From assembly GCF_000226975.2 (NCBI RefSeq), contig NZ_CP019285.1, positions 1,736,001 to 1,800,000 of the forward strand: a stretch of 64,000 nt of DNA, read 5' to 3'. The notes beneath the pieces are model-generated. The model was not told where the DNA came from, made no database searches, and worked only from the letters and a program-made list of their open reading frames with translations. This document shows positions 49,620-58,854 of this stretch, piece after piece; within the stretch, counting starts at the first letter, position 1; each line of letters starts with the position of its first letter. A program made the translations under genes and the position numbers. This stretch comes from Halobiforma lacisalsi AJ5. Lineage in GTDB: Archaea; Halobacteriota; Halobacteria; Halobacteriales; Natrialbaceae.

Positions 49620-51289
49620 GGACTCGCTCGTTCGGCGGCCGCGCTCGATCGCGCGGCTTCGACCGGTCCGGCGGCCACGGCGGGTTCACCCGGCCCCGGA
49701 TCGACGTGCTCGACGCGCTCCCGTTGCTCGCCCGGCCCGCCGGACTCGCTCGACTCCTCGATGACGTACCGCTGGCCCAGCATCGGGTCCAGCAGGCCCT
49801 CGACGCCGCCACGGTCGTCGCGCAACACCGGCGCATCGTCCGTCTCCGGCTCCGACAGGCGGTTGGCGACCGCGTCCTCGAGGTCGACGCCGAGATCACG
49901 CCGCTGCTCACGCTGCTCGAGTTCCGCCGTCGAGACGACCCCCTCCCCGTTCGTTGCCACCAGCTGGACGTTCTGGATGGCGTCCGTGTCGGAAGTGCGG
50001 AACGCGTACGTCTCCGGGAAGACCTCCGCGATGGTCTTGTGCTGGGCGTGGTAGAACGTAGAGCCCGCGCCGCTGGGCGAGGCGATGACGTTCGCGTGGA
50101 GGATTCCGTCGTCGGCAAGCCGATCCGAGACGAGTTCCATGAACTCGACCGTCGTCAGGTGGAACGGGACCTGCTCCTGCTTGTAGGCGTCCAGTACGAT
50201 CACGTCGTAGGTCTCGTCTGTCCGCTGGAGGTACTGCCGGCCGTCCCCCGTGTGGACCTCGAGGTCGTCGTTCGTCTCGTGCTCGAGGCCGAAGTACTCG
50301 CTCGCGGCGTCGGTCACGTCGGGATCGATCTCGACGACGTCGACGGTGACGTCGTACCGCCGCTCGAAGTCCTGTGGGCCGGTGTAGCCGCCGCCGCCGA
50401 TGAACAACACCTTGTCCACGTCGTCGGGATCGTCGGCAAGCAACATCGGGAGATGGAAGTACCGCGTGTAGGTGAAGACGTGCCGGTCGGGGTCGTTCAG
50501 GTCCGTCGCGCTGTGTCGCGCGCCGTCGAGGTACATCGTCCGGACGTCGCCGTCGTCGACGATCTCGAGGTGCTGGTAGGGCGTCTCCGTTTCGTGGACG
50601 ACGTCGCCACGGTAGTCGTAGACGGCTGGGCCGCCGACGGCGGCGACGAGCAACAAGGAGACGACGCCGATCGCGGCCAGGGTCCGGCGCGAAGGACGCG
50701 GGAGCGAGATCGCGAGCGCGGTGGCGACGAGGGCCAGCCCGAACAGGATCCCGATCCGGTCGACGGTCAGGGCGGGAATGAGGACGAACGTGGTTGCGGC
50801 CGAGCCGACGATGCTCCCGATAGTGCCGAGCGCGTAGACGTGGCCCGACGCCTCGCCGGTGCCGACCTTCGCCGAGAGTTCGGCGGCGTAGGGGCTGATG
50901 AACCCGAGCAGGTAGGTCGGCGGGCCGAAGAGGAGGATCACTGCAGGTAACGAGGCGTACCGCGGCGGGAGCGCGAGCGTCGACGTGTAGGTCAACAGGA
51001 GGTCGCTGGCGTAGACCACGACGGCGACGTAGACCGCGGTCCCGAGCAGGATCCAGGCCATCTCGCGATTGGTCGCCGTCGCCGCCCGCTTGCCACCCTG
51101 CCAGTACCCCAGGCTCAACGCGACGAGGAAGACCGTCAGAATTCCCCCGACGGTGTAGATGTGGCTGCCGAACTGGGGTGCGACGATCCGGACGGCCAGA
51201 ATCTCCAGTCCCATGCTGGCGACGCCGGAGACGAAGACCGCCAGTTCGGGTTTGCTCGGCCGATACGATCGGATCGTTCGCCCGTCCAT
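49616..51289 (-). CDS. fused membrane / spermidine-synthase-like protein
   Basis: 557 residues. The N-terminal half has about seven transmembrane helices (VFVSGVASMGLEILAVRIVAPQFG, then FGPPTYLLGFISPYAAELSA). The C-terminal half is a Rossmann methyltransferase/aminopropyltransferase domain with KVLFIGGGGYTGPQDFERRYDVTVDVVEIDPDVTDAASEYFGL, GDGRQYLQRTDETYDVIVLDAYKQEQVPFHLTTVEFMELV. The tail of about 60 residues is acidic and Pro/Glu-rich. Such fused MFS/SpeE-like proteins are common in archaea with an unproven substrate; polyamine synthesis is possible, not certain. Confidence 0.9.
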   Translation of the reverse strand: MDGRTIRSYRPSKPELAVFVSGVASMGLEILAVRIVAPQFGSHIYTVGGILTVFLVALSLGYWQGGKRAATATNREMAWILLGTAVYVAVVVYASDLLLTYTSTLALPPRYASLPAVILLFGPPTYLLGFISPYAAELSAKVGTGEASGHVYALGTIGSIVGSAATTFVLIPALTVDRIGILFGLALVATALAISLPRPSRRTLAAIGVVSLLLVAAVGGPAVYDYRGDVVHETETPYQHLEIVDDGDVRTMYLDGARHSATDLNDPDRHVFTYTRYFHLPMLLADDPDDVDKVLFIGGGGYTGPQDFERRYDVTVDVVEIDPDVTDAASEYFGLEHETNDDLEVHTGDGRQYLQRTDETYDVIVLDAYKQEQVPFHLTTVEFMELVSDRLADDGILHANVIASPSGAGSTFYHAQHKTIAEVFPETYAFRTSDTDAIQNVQLVATNGEGVVSTAELEQREQRRDLGVDLEDAVANRLSEPETDDAPVLRDDRGGVEGLLDPMLGQRYVIEESSESGGPGEQRERVEHVDPGPGEPAVAAGPVEAARSSAAAERASP

Positions 51290-51380
51290 CAGCGGAATCG
51301 ACGGCGTCCGTCCGTGAGTACCTGTCGCCTCGCTTCCGTCACCGGGTCACGGGATCGGGTCGGGTCGGCGAGCCGGCGAA

Positions 51381-51623
51381 TCAGCTCTCGGCGATCACGA
51401 GCGCGAGCACGAACAGTCCGATGGCGACGACGGCCACGTTCCTCGTCGTCAGTGCAACCGCACCGATCAGATCGCCTGCCCAGACGAGCAACCAGGCGAA
51501 CGTCGCCGATAGTACTGCGTTGAGCACGAGCACGACGCGTGGATCGCCGCTCGAGGACTCGAGCCCCTCCCGGAACCCCTCCCGATCCTGGCGTCGATCT
51601 CTTCCACGGTCGGAGCCGGCCAT
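51381..51623 (-). CDS. small two-TM membrane protein
   Basis: 80 residues from the ATG at 51623. A charged N terminus (MAGSDRGRDRRQDREGFREGLESSSGDP) leads to two helices (VVLVLNAVLSATFAWLLVWAGDLIG and NVAVVAIGLFVLALVIAES). The frame open further upstream is an antisense shadow of the SRPBCC gene. The function is unknown. Confidence 0.65.
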   Translation of the reverse strand: MAGSDRGRDRRQDREGFREGLESSSGDPRVVLVLNAVLSATFAWLLVWAGDLIGAVALTTRNVAVVAIGLFVLALVIAES

Positions 51624-51731
51624 GCGTCGATACGCGTGCGGTGAGCACTTAGGGATTTCCGTGCCTGCAGTTCCGTGCCCGTAGTCCCGGATGGCCCCGA
51701 TCTTTACGTCGAACCGCGCGAACGTGACGGT

Positions 51732-52193
51732 ATGCGGGAGGTTTCGGTAGCACGGACGATCGACGCGACCGAGCGGGAACTCCGGGCGTGGCTCGAACCG
51801 GCCAGGATCGTCGAGGCCGAGGGGAGTTTCGACGTCGCGGCGGTGGAGCCGGCAGACGAGCGGGACGTGGATGGTGACGTGAACGTGACCGGAGAGGCAG
51901 ACACGGACTCGACGATCGTCGTCGCCAGCGGCCCCGGAATGCAACTTCCGTTGCGCTTCGAAGACCGGGGCGGGACGATCTACTACACCCAGGAGGGCGA
52001 GCGCGGCCCGTTCGACCACATGGAGACGTGGATCGAACTCGAGCCGACGACGGACGGGAGACGAACGGAACTGCGGATCCGCTCGTCGGTCTCGCTCGCC
52101 GCACCGCTGCCGTTCGGTGACCGCATCGCAGCCTGGAAGCGGAAAGGGGAGCTGAACCGTGCGCTCGAGGCGGCAGAAGAGGCGTTCTCGTAG
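51732..52193 (+). CDS. SRPBCC (START/Bet v1-like) family protein
   Basis: 153 residues from the ATG at 51732 (MREVSVARTIDA). The start-helix-strand pattern VARTIDATERELRAWLEPARIVEAEG and the amphipathic C-terminal helix (GDRIAAWKRKGELNRALEAAEEAF) fit the polyketide-cyclase/SRPBCC fold, a hydrophobic-ligand cavity. No ligand can be named. It is convergent with the CobW-type gene. Confidence 0.78.
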   Translation: MREVSVARTIDATERELRAWLEPARIVEAEGSFDVAAVEPADERDVDGDVNVTGEADTDSTIVVASGPGMQLPLRFEDRGGTIYYTQEGERGPFDHMETWIELEPTTDGRRTELRIRSSVSLAAPLPFGDRIAAWKRKGELNRALEAAEEAFS

Positions 52194-52234
52194 CTGCCGG
52201 CGGTAGGAAGAACACGCGACCGGACGGGACGGCG

Positions 52235-53494
52235 CTACGGTGCCCTGATCGTCGCCTCCTCGCCCTCCTCGGTCGGGAACGGTTCGGCCTCGAGGTCGGT
52301 CGCGCGGGACCACTCCTCGTCGGTCACCAGACACTCCTCCATGCGTTCCCGGAGCCGTTCCTCGTCGTACTCGCTGCCGATGACGACGAATTCGGTCCGC
52401 CGGTCACCGTGCTCGTCGTGCCACTCGAGGTCGGGTCGGTTCGACCGGTACAGTTCCCGGTCGAGTTCCGGGAGGGCCGCGATCCACGGGCCACGGACCG
52501 TCGCCCGTACGGAGGGGCCGGCCTGTGAGACGTCGACCCGCACGTCGCTGCCGGCGAGCCAGACGAGCCCCTTCGATCGGACGACACCCGCGGGCAGGTC
52601 CCGGAGGAAGGCGGCGAACCGCCCGGGGTGGAAGGGACGGCGCTGCCGGAAGACGAAGGAGTCGACGCCGTAGACCGCGTCGGGATGGCGGTGCTCGTGA
52701 TCGTGATCGTGATCGTGATCGTGGTCGTGGTCGTGTCCACCGTCACCGTGATCGTAGTGACCGCCGTCGTCGGCCTCGAGTTCCCGATGCCAGCCCGCCA
52801 ACTCGCCCAGTCGGTCCGGGTCGAACAGGTCCACGCCGAGGAGGTCGTCGGGATCGACCGCCGAAAACTCCGTTCGACGGATCTCCGCGGACGGCTGGAG
52901 CGCCTCGACCAGCGCCTCGGCCTCCTCGAGTTCCGCCTCGTCGCAGAGATCGGCCTTGTTCAGCAGGACGACGTTCGCGACCTCGACCTGTTCGATCCAC
53001 AGGTCCGAGAGGGGACGGTCGGCCGCTCCTTCCCCCTCCCCGCGGCGTTCGGGCGTCCCCTCGCCCGCAAACGCGTCCAGGAACCGCCGGGTATCGAGGA
53101 CTGTCACGAGGGCGTCGACCTCGTAGAGCGCGGCCACGCGCGAGGTCGTCGTGAACAGCCGGGCCACGGGCTCCGGCTCCGAGATGCCGGAGGACTCGAC
53201 GATCAGGTGGTCGAACTCGCGGTCGCGGGCCAGTCGGACGACCGCGGTCTCGAGGTCGTCCTGGAGTTCACAGCAGATACAGCCGTTCGAGAGTTCGGCC
53301 ACGCCCCCTTCGACCTCGAGGTCCGAGCCCTCGGCGACGAGTTCCGCGTCGACGTTGACCGCGCCCATGTCGTTGACGAGGACGGCGATGTCCCGGTCCC
53401 CGGCGTTCGACAGCAGGTGGTTGAGCAGCGTCGTCTTGCCGGCTCCGAGCCCGCCCGAGAGGACGGTGACGGGAGTCGTGCTCGTCGGTGACAT
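52235..53494 (-). CDS. CobW/COG0523-type GTP-dependent metal chaperone with His-rich insert
   Basis: 419 residues. It has Walker A GGLGAGKTTLLNHLL, the family metal motif NGCICCELQDD, the Walker B region HLIVESSGISEPEPV and NKAD in LLNKADL. A long linker (about residues 250-275) is a run of alternating Asp/His, expected to bind zinc, cobalt or nickel. The CobW C-terminal domain follows (VDSFVFRQRRPFHPGRFAAFLRDLP). It probably delivers metal to a client apoprotein under GTP control. The run is encoded by a GTGATC-type hexamer repeat. Confidence 0.93.
   Translation of the reverse strand: MSPTSTTPVTVLSGGLGAGKTTLLNHLLSNAGDRDIAVLVNDMGAVNVDAELVAEGSDLEVEGGVAELSNGCICCELQDDLETAVVRLARDREFDHLIVESSGISEPEPVARLFTTTSRVAALYEVDALVTVLDTRRFLDAFAGEGTPERRGEGEGAADRPLSDLWIEQVEVANVVLLNKADLCDEAELEEAEALVEALQPSAEIRRTEFSAVDPDDLLGVDLFDPDRLGELAGWHRELEADDGGHYDHGDGGHDHDHDHDHDHDHEHRHPDAVYGVDSFVFRQRRPFHPGRFAAFLRDLPAGVVRSKGLVWLAGSDVRVDVSQAGPSVRATVRGPWIAALPELDRELYRSNRPDLEWHDEHGDRRTEFVVIGSEYDEERLRERMEECLVTDEEWSRATDLEAEPFPTEEGEEATIRAP
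52691..52732. repeat. hexanucleotide repeat (GTGATC-type, about seven units)
   Basis: Four perfect GTGATC copies flanked by GTGCTC and two GTGGTC variants, inside the CobW gene. They encode the alternating His-Asp run on the minus strand. Slippage would change the number of metal-binding residues without shifting frame. Confidence 0.9.
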
Positions 53495-53544
53495 ACCGAA
53501 CGGGTTGTCGCTCGAGGGGTAAGAAGCGTTGCGTCGCGGCGAGG

Positions 53545-54306
53545 TCAGTCGGCCGCTTCGCCCGGGTTCCTGTTGGCGGTCTCGGATTCGTCACCATCCC
53601 CGCCGCTTCCGCCACCGAAGAACGGGAACACCGTCGTCGAAGCCGCGGTCTTCTCGAGCGCGGCGACGTTCCGGAGCACGAGTCCGCCGAACCCGAGCAA
53701 CAGCACCAGGTCGACGTACGTCGCGCCGATTTGCCCGACGAAACTGTCGGTCAGCGCGAGGTTCTGCTCCGAGACGATGCCGAGGACGATCAGCCCCGCC
53801 CAGGCGAGCAACACGAGGTACTCGAGTTTCCGGTAGAGCAGCGTCCGGCGCTCGTCGACGCCCGCGGCCGACTGCGCGACTGGGCCGACGAGCAGGGAAA
53901 CGAGGCCGACGAACGAGGCGACGATCACCAGCGAGGCGATCGACCCCGCCGTCCCGCTCAGGATCCAGCTCGCGAACGTGGCCCAGAGGGTGCCCATGCT
54001 ACACGCGAAGACGGCGACCGTTCGTTTCGGCCCCGCGTCGGCGACGGCCCCGAGTACGTAGCTGATCCCCGCCCAGGCAACCGTGTAGCCGACGAACCTG
54101 ACGACCGATTCTTCGTTCGTGGTGACGGTACCGATCTCCGCCCGCATGAGCAGGTAGGTCACGCTCATGGCTCCGCAGGCGAGCACGGTCGCGTAGCCGT
54201 ACCGGCGGATCGACGGCTCGAGGCGTCGCGTCGCAACCAGCAGGCCGACCGCGCCGAGGCCGAGCAGTGCACTCGAGACGAGGTAGATCGTCGCGTGTGA
54301 GATCAC
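53545..54306 (-). CDS. opsin-fold protein lacking the retinal lysine (second copy)
   Basis: 253 residues and seven helices. Arg70 (VVRFVGYT) fits helix-C Arg82, Trp169 (LLAWAGL) fits Trp182, and helix G reads ATYVDLVLLLGFGGLVLRN. Asp199 falls at Asp212 but Leu203 replaces the Schiff-base Lys216. Spacing between the Arg and Leu positions (133) matches bacteriorhodopsin (134). It is clearly related to the copy at 10941-11684 but stands alone, without a transducer gene. The tail is Gly/Asp-rich (FFGGGSGGDGDESE). It is not expected to bind retinal by a Schiff base. Confidence 0.82.
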   Translation of the reverse strand: MISHATIYLVSSALLGLGAVGLLVATRRLEPSIRRYGYATVLACGAMSVTYLLMRAEIGTVTTNEESVVRFVGYTVAWAGISYVLGAVADAGPKRTVAVFACSMGTLWATFASWILSGTAGSIASLVIVASFVGLVSLLVGPVAQSAAGVDERRTLLYRKLEYLVLLAWAGLIVLGIVSEQNLALTDSFVGQIGATYVDLVLLLGFGGLVLRNVAALEKTAASTTVFPFFGGGSGGDGDESETANRNPGEAAD

Positions 54307-54664
54307 TGTCCATCACCCCGGTCGGGGAGTTCGGCGCTCGCGTTGGCCGTCGATCGCGGCCCCCGTCTCCGCGTCGTTCGATCGCCCGTCCGATGCAGCC
54401 GTTCGTGTCGCGGGTCGTCGATCATCGTGTCCTCCTGTCTCCCGAAAGCGATGCGGCGCGGCCGTTCGGTCGCCGAGTCGTCCTGTCGACCCGGCTCCGC
54501 GGCAGCCGCACTGCCCCCTTCGTATCTCTAGCACCCGAACGGCCGTACAAAACTATTATTGCCGACATTCCGGGAGTGCGGCCCGGCGGCTCGTCGCCGC
54601 CCGCGTTCGGAGATGGCCGCGGGACGCGACATCTTTTTGTCCCCGCCGACGAGCATGATGACTG
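54307..54664. other. 358-bp gap, no gene seen
   Basis: It is divergent between the opsin-like gene and the small gene at 54665. The stretch ACTATTATT near 54,550 may be part of a promoter for the downstream pair. No repeat or RNA is recognised. Confidence 0.5.
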
Positions 54665-54961
54665 ATGACACTTGCCGAGCGGATCGACGCGTTCCGCACC
54701 GCGCTCGAGGAGTGGCTCCGGGGGCTCTACCACGGGATGATCACCCACCCGGCCTACGAGAAGATCGAGTCGGAAGCCGAAGACCTCGAGGACGCGTTCA
54801 TGCTCGCGTGTTTCCCCGACGCCTTCGGGGTTCCGTCGCCCGTCTCCTACTACACGTCGGAACTGCTGCCGTACCTCGAGGACGAGTTCGAGGCCTGGGA
54901 GCGGCGGCTGTGGGACCGGAGCACGATCGTCGAGAGCAAGGGTCGCCAGTACCACTTCTGA
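54665..54961 (+). CDS. small hypothetical protein coupled to the ArsA-like ATPase
   Basis: 98 residues, acidic and helical (MTLAERIDAFRTALEEWLRGLYHGMITHPAYEKIESEAEDLEDAFMLACFPDAFGVPSPVSYYTSELLPYLEDEFEAWERRLWDRSTIVESKGRQYHF). I recall no name for it. Its stop shares one base with the ATPase start (TGATG), so translation is coupled. It is plausibly a partner or adaptor of the ATPase. Confidence 0.72.
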   Translation: MTLAERIDAFRTALEEWLRGLYHGMITHPAYEKIESEAEDLEDAFMLACFPDAFGVPSPVSYYTSELLPYLEDEFEAWERRLWDRSTIVESKGRQYHF

Positions 54962-55923
54962 TGGACCGACACGTCTTCTTCGGGGGGAAAGGCGGCGTCG
55001 GCAAGACGACCGTCTCGGCGACCTACGCCTACAAGTGTGCGGAGTCCGGCCTCGAGACGCTCGTTGTGTCGACCGATCCGGCCCACTCCCTGAGCGACCT
55101 CTTCGACCAGTCGTTCGCCGACGAACCGCGATCGGTGGCCGACGTCGAGGGCCTGTCGGCGATGGAGATCGATCCCGAGGAGGAGGTCTCGCGCCACCTC
55201 ACCGACGTCAAGCGGAAACTCTCGGACCAGGTGTCTGCGGCGATGGTCAACGAGGTCGACAGACAGATCGAGATGGCCCACGGCACGCCCGGCGCGTACG
55301 AGGCCGCGCTGTTCGACCGGTTCGTCGAGGTGATGCGCGAGAACGACGGGTACGACCGGATCGTCTTCGACACCTCGCCGACGGGCGGCACCCTGCGACT
55401 GCTCTCGCTGCCGGACTACCTCGAGGGGTGGATCGACCGGCTGATGGCCAAGCGCCGCCAGAGCATCGACCTCTACGAGCGCGCCGCCCTCGGCGATCGG
55501 GAACCCCGACGGGTCCTCGAGGGCGACCCCGTCCTCGCCCACCTCCAGGAGCGCAAGGAGTTCTTCGAGTACGCCGGCGAGACGCTGCGCGAGGAGGCGT
55601 CGTTCTTCCTAGTGTTCAACCCGGATTCGCTGTCGATCCGGGAGACCGGCCGCGCCATCGATCGACTGGCCGAACAGGACCTCCAGGTGCGGGGACTGGT
55701 CGCCAACAGGCTCACGCCGTCCCCCGACCCCGACGAGGAGGGGCGGGGCGCCCGATACCTCCGTGCGCGCGTCGAGACCGAACGCGAGCGCCTCGAGACC
55801 GCGCGAACGGAACTCGAGCCGCCCGTCGTCGCGGAAATCGAGAGCCGCGTTGAGGAAATCCGCATAGATCGGCTGGACGAGGTCGCCGAGGACCTCGCAA
55901 TCGAGGTTTCGACCGAGGCGTAA
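54961..55923 (+). CDS. ArsA/GET3-family ATPase
   Basis: 320 residues. The deviant Walker A FFGGKGGVGKTTVSATYAYK, switch STDPAHSLSDLFDQSF, IVFDTSPTGGTLRLLSLPDYLEGW and LVANRLTPSP (A-loop side) are present. Single ATPase domains of this kind form dimers; relatives drive arsenite export or insertion of tail-anchored proteins. No ArsB/Acr3 or metal-binding cysteine set is visible here, so the GET3-like role is as likely. It is coupled to the upstream 98-residue protein. Confidence 0.92.
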   Translation: MDRHVFFGGKGGVGKTTVSATYAYKCAESGLETLVVSTDPAHSLSDLFDQSFADEPRSVADVEGLSAMEIDPEEEVSRHLTDVKRKLSDQVSAAMVNEVDRQIEMAHGTPGAYEAALFDRFVEVMRENDGYDRIVFDTSPTGGTLRLLSLPDYLEGWIDRLMAKRRQSIDLYERAALGDREPRRVLEGDPVLAHLQERKEFFEYAGETLREEASFFLVFNPDSLSIRETGRAIDRLAEQDLQVRGLVANRLTPSPDPDEEGRGARYLRARVETERERLETARTELEPPVVAEIESRVEEIRIDRLDEVAEDLAIEVSTEA

Positions 55924-56045
55924 CCCGCTCGGGATTCGGTCGTCCCGTCGTTCCCGTCCACTACGTTATTCTCTCTCAACCGTGTTGGTCGGACACATCC
56001 CACATGATTTATGTACCTATATGCTGATCCCTCGAGTGGAAATCC

Positions 56046-57890
56046 ATGACAGGGGTAATATGGATCGTGGTTCTGGTGGTCGGGTTGTTCTCCGCCGGGT
56101 ACGTCGGGTACGGACGATACCTCTCACGGTTCGTCGAACTCGACGACTCGCGGGACACGCCGGCTCACAAGTATCAAGACGGACAGGAGTACGTACCGGC
56201 GAAGAAACCGGTGTTGTTGGGGCATCACTTCTCGAGTATCGCGGGCGGCGCGCCGATCGCCGGCCCGATCACGGCGGCGTTCATCTGGGGCTGGGTCCCG
56301 GCGGTGCTGTGGGTCGCCATCGGCAACCCGCTGATGGGTGCCGTTCACGACTTCATGGCGCTGTCCTCGAGTATTCGCCACGAGGGCAAGTCGATCGGGT
56401 TCATCATCGGGGAGTACATCGGCAGGCGGGGGAAGAACATGTTCCTCCTGTTTGCCTTCCTCGTGATCATCCTCGTGGTGGCGGTGTTCGCCCTGCTGGT
56501 GGCGATCATTCTGGACGCCTACCCCCAGGCGGCGACCGCGAGCCTGATCTACATCGGGCTGGCGGTGGTCTTCGGGGTCTGGCTCTACCAACTGGACCTG
56601 CCGCTGTCGGTCGGGACCCTCCTCTTCGTCGCCGGGATCTTCGGTAGCGTCTGGGCGGGCCTGCAGTTCCCCGTGGCGCTGTACGAGCCGAGCGGCTTCG
56701 CCGACGAGGCGTTCGTGTTGCTGTCGGGCAGCGGCGAGTGGGTGCCCGGAGCGGGCCTGTTCGGCGCGAACACGGCAATGTGGATCCTCGTATCGCTCGT
56801 CTACGCCGCGCTCGCGAGCGTCCTCCCGGTGTGGGTGTTGCTCCAGCCCCGGGACTATCTCTCGTCGTTCCTCCTCTATACGGGGGTCGGCGGGACCCTA
56901 CTCGCGATCGTCGTCGGCACGATCCTGGGGACGACCGAGGGTGGCGCGAGCGCGCTCCAGATCGAGGTGCCCGCCTACACGAGCTTCATGGGCGGCCCAC
57001 TGGTCGACGTCGCGATGCCGCTTTTCCCGCTGCTTTTCATCACGATCGCCTGCGGGACGATCAGCGGGTTCCACTCGCTGGTCTCCTCCGGGACGACCGC
57101 GAAACAGCTCAACAAGGAAAGCGACGCACGAACGATCGGCTACGGCGGGATGCTCGCCGAGGGCCTGCTCGCGGCGACCGCGCTCTCTGCCGTCTCGGTG
57201 ATCGCGGTCACCGAAGGCGGCGTCAGCGGCATCGGCGCGGCGCTGCCGAACTTCGCGGAGGGCGGCGGCCTCATCCTCACGAGCTTCGGAATCCCGCTGC
57301 TCACCGGCGAGGTGTTCATGGCGCTGGTGTTCGTCAGTTTCCTGCTGACGAGTCTCGACACTGCCCTGCGGCTGGGCCGGTACATGGTCGAGGAACTGGT
57401 CGGAACGCCCGAAACCCCGGTCGAGGAGACCGCGGCGAACAAGTACGTCAACACCGGGATCGCGACGTTCGCGGCGTTCCTGCTGGTCTCGAGCGGACAG
57501 TGGGAACAGCTGTGGCCCCTGTTCGGCGGTGCGAACCAGCTGCTGGCCGCACTCGCCCTGCTGGCTGCGACGGTCTGGCTGGCCAACTGGAAGGACACGA
57601 AACAGCTGCTGACCACGGGCGTACCGGTCATCGTGATGACGTTCATCACGATCTGTGGCCTGCTGTGGCTGGCGTTCGTCGAGAACCTCCAGCGGACGTT
57701 CCTCAGCAGCGAGTGGATGGCCGAGGCTTCGGCCCTCGAGATGGGCTCGAGCGCGATGCGACTGGTGCTCGCGCTAGTGCTGGTCTGGCTCGCGCTGTCG
57801 ATCATCAAGATGGGCTACGACAACGTCCAGTCGGCGCGTGATAACCTGCTGACGACCGACGAACCGGCGGTCGGAACGGACGACGACTGA
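56046..57890 (+). CDS. cstA: carbon starvation protein A (CstA, peptide/pyruvate-type transporter)
   Basis: 614 residues with about 16-18 membrane helices. Typical CstA blocks are VGYGRYLSRFVELDDSRDTPAHKYQDGQEYVPAKKPVLLGHHFSSIAGGAPIAGPITAAFIWGWVPAVLW, GAVHDFMALSSSIRHEGKSIG and GTISGFHSLVSSGTTAKQLNKESDARTIGYGGMLAEG. Bacterial members import peptides or pyruvate. The gene stands alone with a promoter-length upstream gap and a T-tract after it. Confidence 0.93.
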   Translation: MTGVIWIVVLVVGLFSAGYVGYGRYLSRFVELDDSRDTPAHKYQDGQEYVPAKKPVLLGHHFSSIAGGAPIAGPITAAFIWGWVPAVLWVAIGNPLMGAVHDFMALSSSIRHEGKSIGFIIGEYIGRRGKNMFLLFAFLVIILVVAVFALLVAIILDAYPQAATASLIYIGLAVVFGVWLYQLDLPLSVGTLLFVAGIFGSVWAGLQFPVALYEPSGFADEAFVLLSGSGEWVPGAGLFGANTAMWILVSLVYAALASVLPVWVLLQPRDYLSSFLLYTGVGGTLLAIVVGTILGTTEGGASALQIEVPAYTSFMGGPLVDVAMPLFPLLFITIACGTISGFHSLVSSGTTAKQLNKESDARTIGYGGMLAEGLLAATALSAVSVIAVTEGGVSGIGAALPNFAEGGGLILTSFGIPLLTGEVFMALVFVSFLLTSLDTALRLGRYMVEELVGTPETPVEETAANKYVNTGIATFAAFLLVSSGQWEQLWPLFGGANQLLAALALLAATVWLANWKDTKQLLTTGVPVIVMTFITICGLLWLAFVENLQRTFLSSEWMAEASALEMGSSAMRLVLALVLVWLALSIIKMGYDNVQSARDNLLTTDEPAVGTDDD

Positions 57891-57909
57891 CAGCGCCGAC
57901 CCGATTCGG

Positions 57910-57915
57910 TTTTTT
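57910..57915 (+). terminator. T-tract after cstA
   Basis: Six consecutive T shortly after the cstA stop, the kind of tract that ends archaeal transcripts. There is no obvious stem. Confidence 0.35.
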
Positions 57916-57928
57916 CGCCGCGTTACAG

Positions 57929-58675
57929 CTACAAGGAGACGAGCCCGCGAACGCGGGCGAGCAGCCCATCGTCACCGTCCTCGAGGTCCTCCCACAGGGC
58001 GAACGCCCCGTCGATCTCGGTCCGGTCGCTCGCGACGATCTCCTCGCGGTCCGGCGCGACGACACAACAGTGGATCTCGTAGTGGCCGTGGAAGCCAAAG
58101 CGGAGTAGGGTCCGTTCTTTGAAGCCGTCGACAAAGGAGCGGACGTCCGCGGGTATCTCGGGAACGACGAGCACGAAGGTAAACTCGGTCGCCCGGTGCT
58201 CGTCGTTCGGTTCGACCCGCTGGTCCGCCAGTTCGTGGCCCAGTTCGACCAGTTCCTCGAGGTCGGCGACCGAGACGCTCGCCCGACGGTCGGCGTAGAG
58301 GAACTCCCGCATGTGGTGGTTCGCGTACTGGACCGACGGGTGGAACATGTGTTTGCTGCTCTCGACGCGGAGTTCGCCGCGCATGGCGAACCGGTCCTCG
58401 TGCCCACGGGGTCCGCCTCCGCCCGCGGTGGGATCCACGTGGACGTCCTTCTCGAGGTCGTACGCGTGCATGAGTCGGTCGGCGACCCGGTCGAAGTACT
58501 CGTCGTCCCAGTCGGGGACGGCTTCCCGAACCTCGGGCGGGAGGTCGGGGAGATCGTCCCCGCCGTCCCCGCTATCACCGGTTCGATCGCCGTCCGGCCG
58601 GGTTGCCGTCCCGGCCGCGTCGTTCCTGGTCCCTGTCGCCTCCCCGGTGTCGATCTCGTCGTTCCCGTGTGCCAT
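57929..58675 (-). CDS. hypothetical acidic haloarchaeal protein
   Basis: 248 residues from the ATG at 58675. The first 45 residues are low-complexity (Gly/Thr/Asp). The rest is a folded domain with DEYFDRVADRLMHAYDLEKDVHVDPT, VSVADLEELVELGHELADQRV, EFTFVLVVPEIPADVRSFVDGFKERTLLRFGFHGHYEIHCCVVAPDREE. I recognise no family. It is convergent with cstA; whether it is related in function is unknown. Confidence 0.68.
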   Translation of the reverse strand: MAHGNDEIDTGEATGTRNDAAGTATRPDGDRTGDSGDGGDDLPDLPPEVREAVPDWDDEYFDRVADRLMHAYDLEKDVHVDPTAGGGGPRGHEDRFAMRGELRVESSKHMFHPSVQYANHHMREFLYADRRASVSVADLEELVELGHELADQRVEPNDEHRATEFTFVLVVPEIPADVRSFVDGFKERTLLRFGFHGHYEIHCCVVAPDREEIVASDRTEIDGAFALWEDLEDGDDGLLARVRGLVSL

Positions 58676-58854
58676 AGTCTCGAGTTTTCGTCCGTTCCGA
58701 TGGGAGCGGTCGTCCCGTCTCCCCGTCCTCGCGGTCGCTCGTGTGGATGAATACCACGGCCAGATCAAAAGTCCGTCGGACGGCCCGTTCGGGGTCGGGC
58801 GGGACATCCCTGACCCCGATCGCCGACACACTTTGCTCCTCTCGGACCGGCCTC

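Noticed and set aside
52691-52732. CRISPR-like or regulatory tandem repeat
   Set aside because: It is an in-frame coding microsatellite for a His-Asp run in the CobW-type gene.
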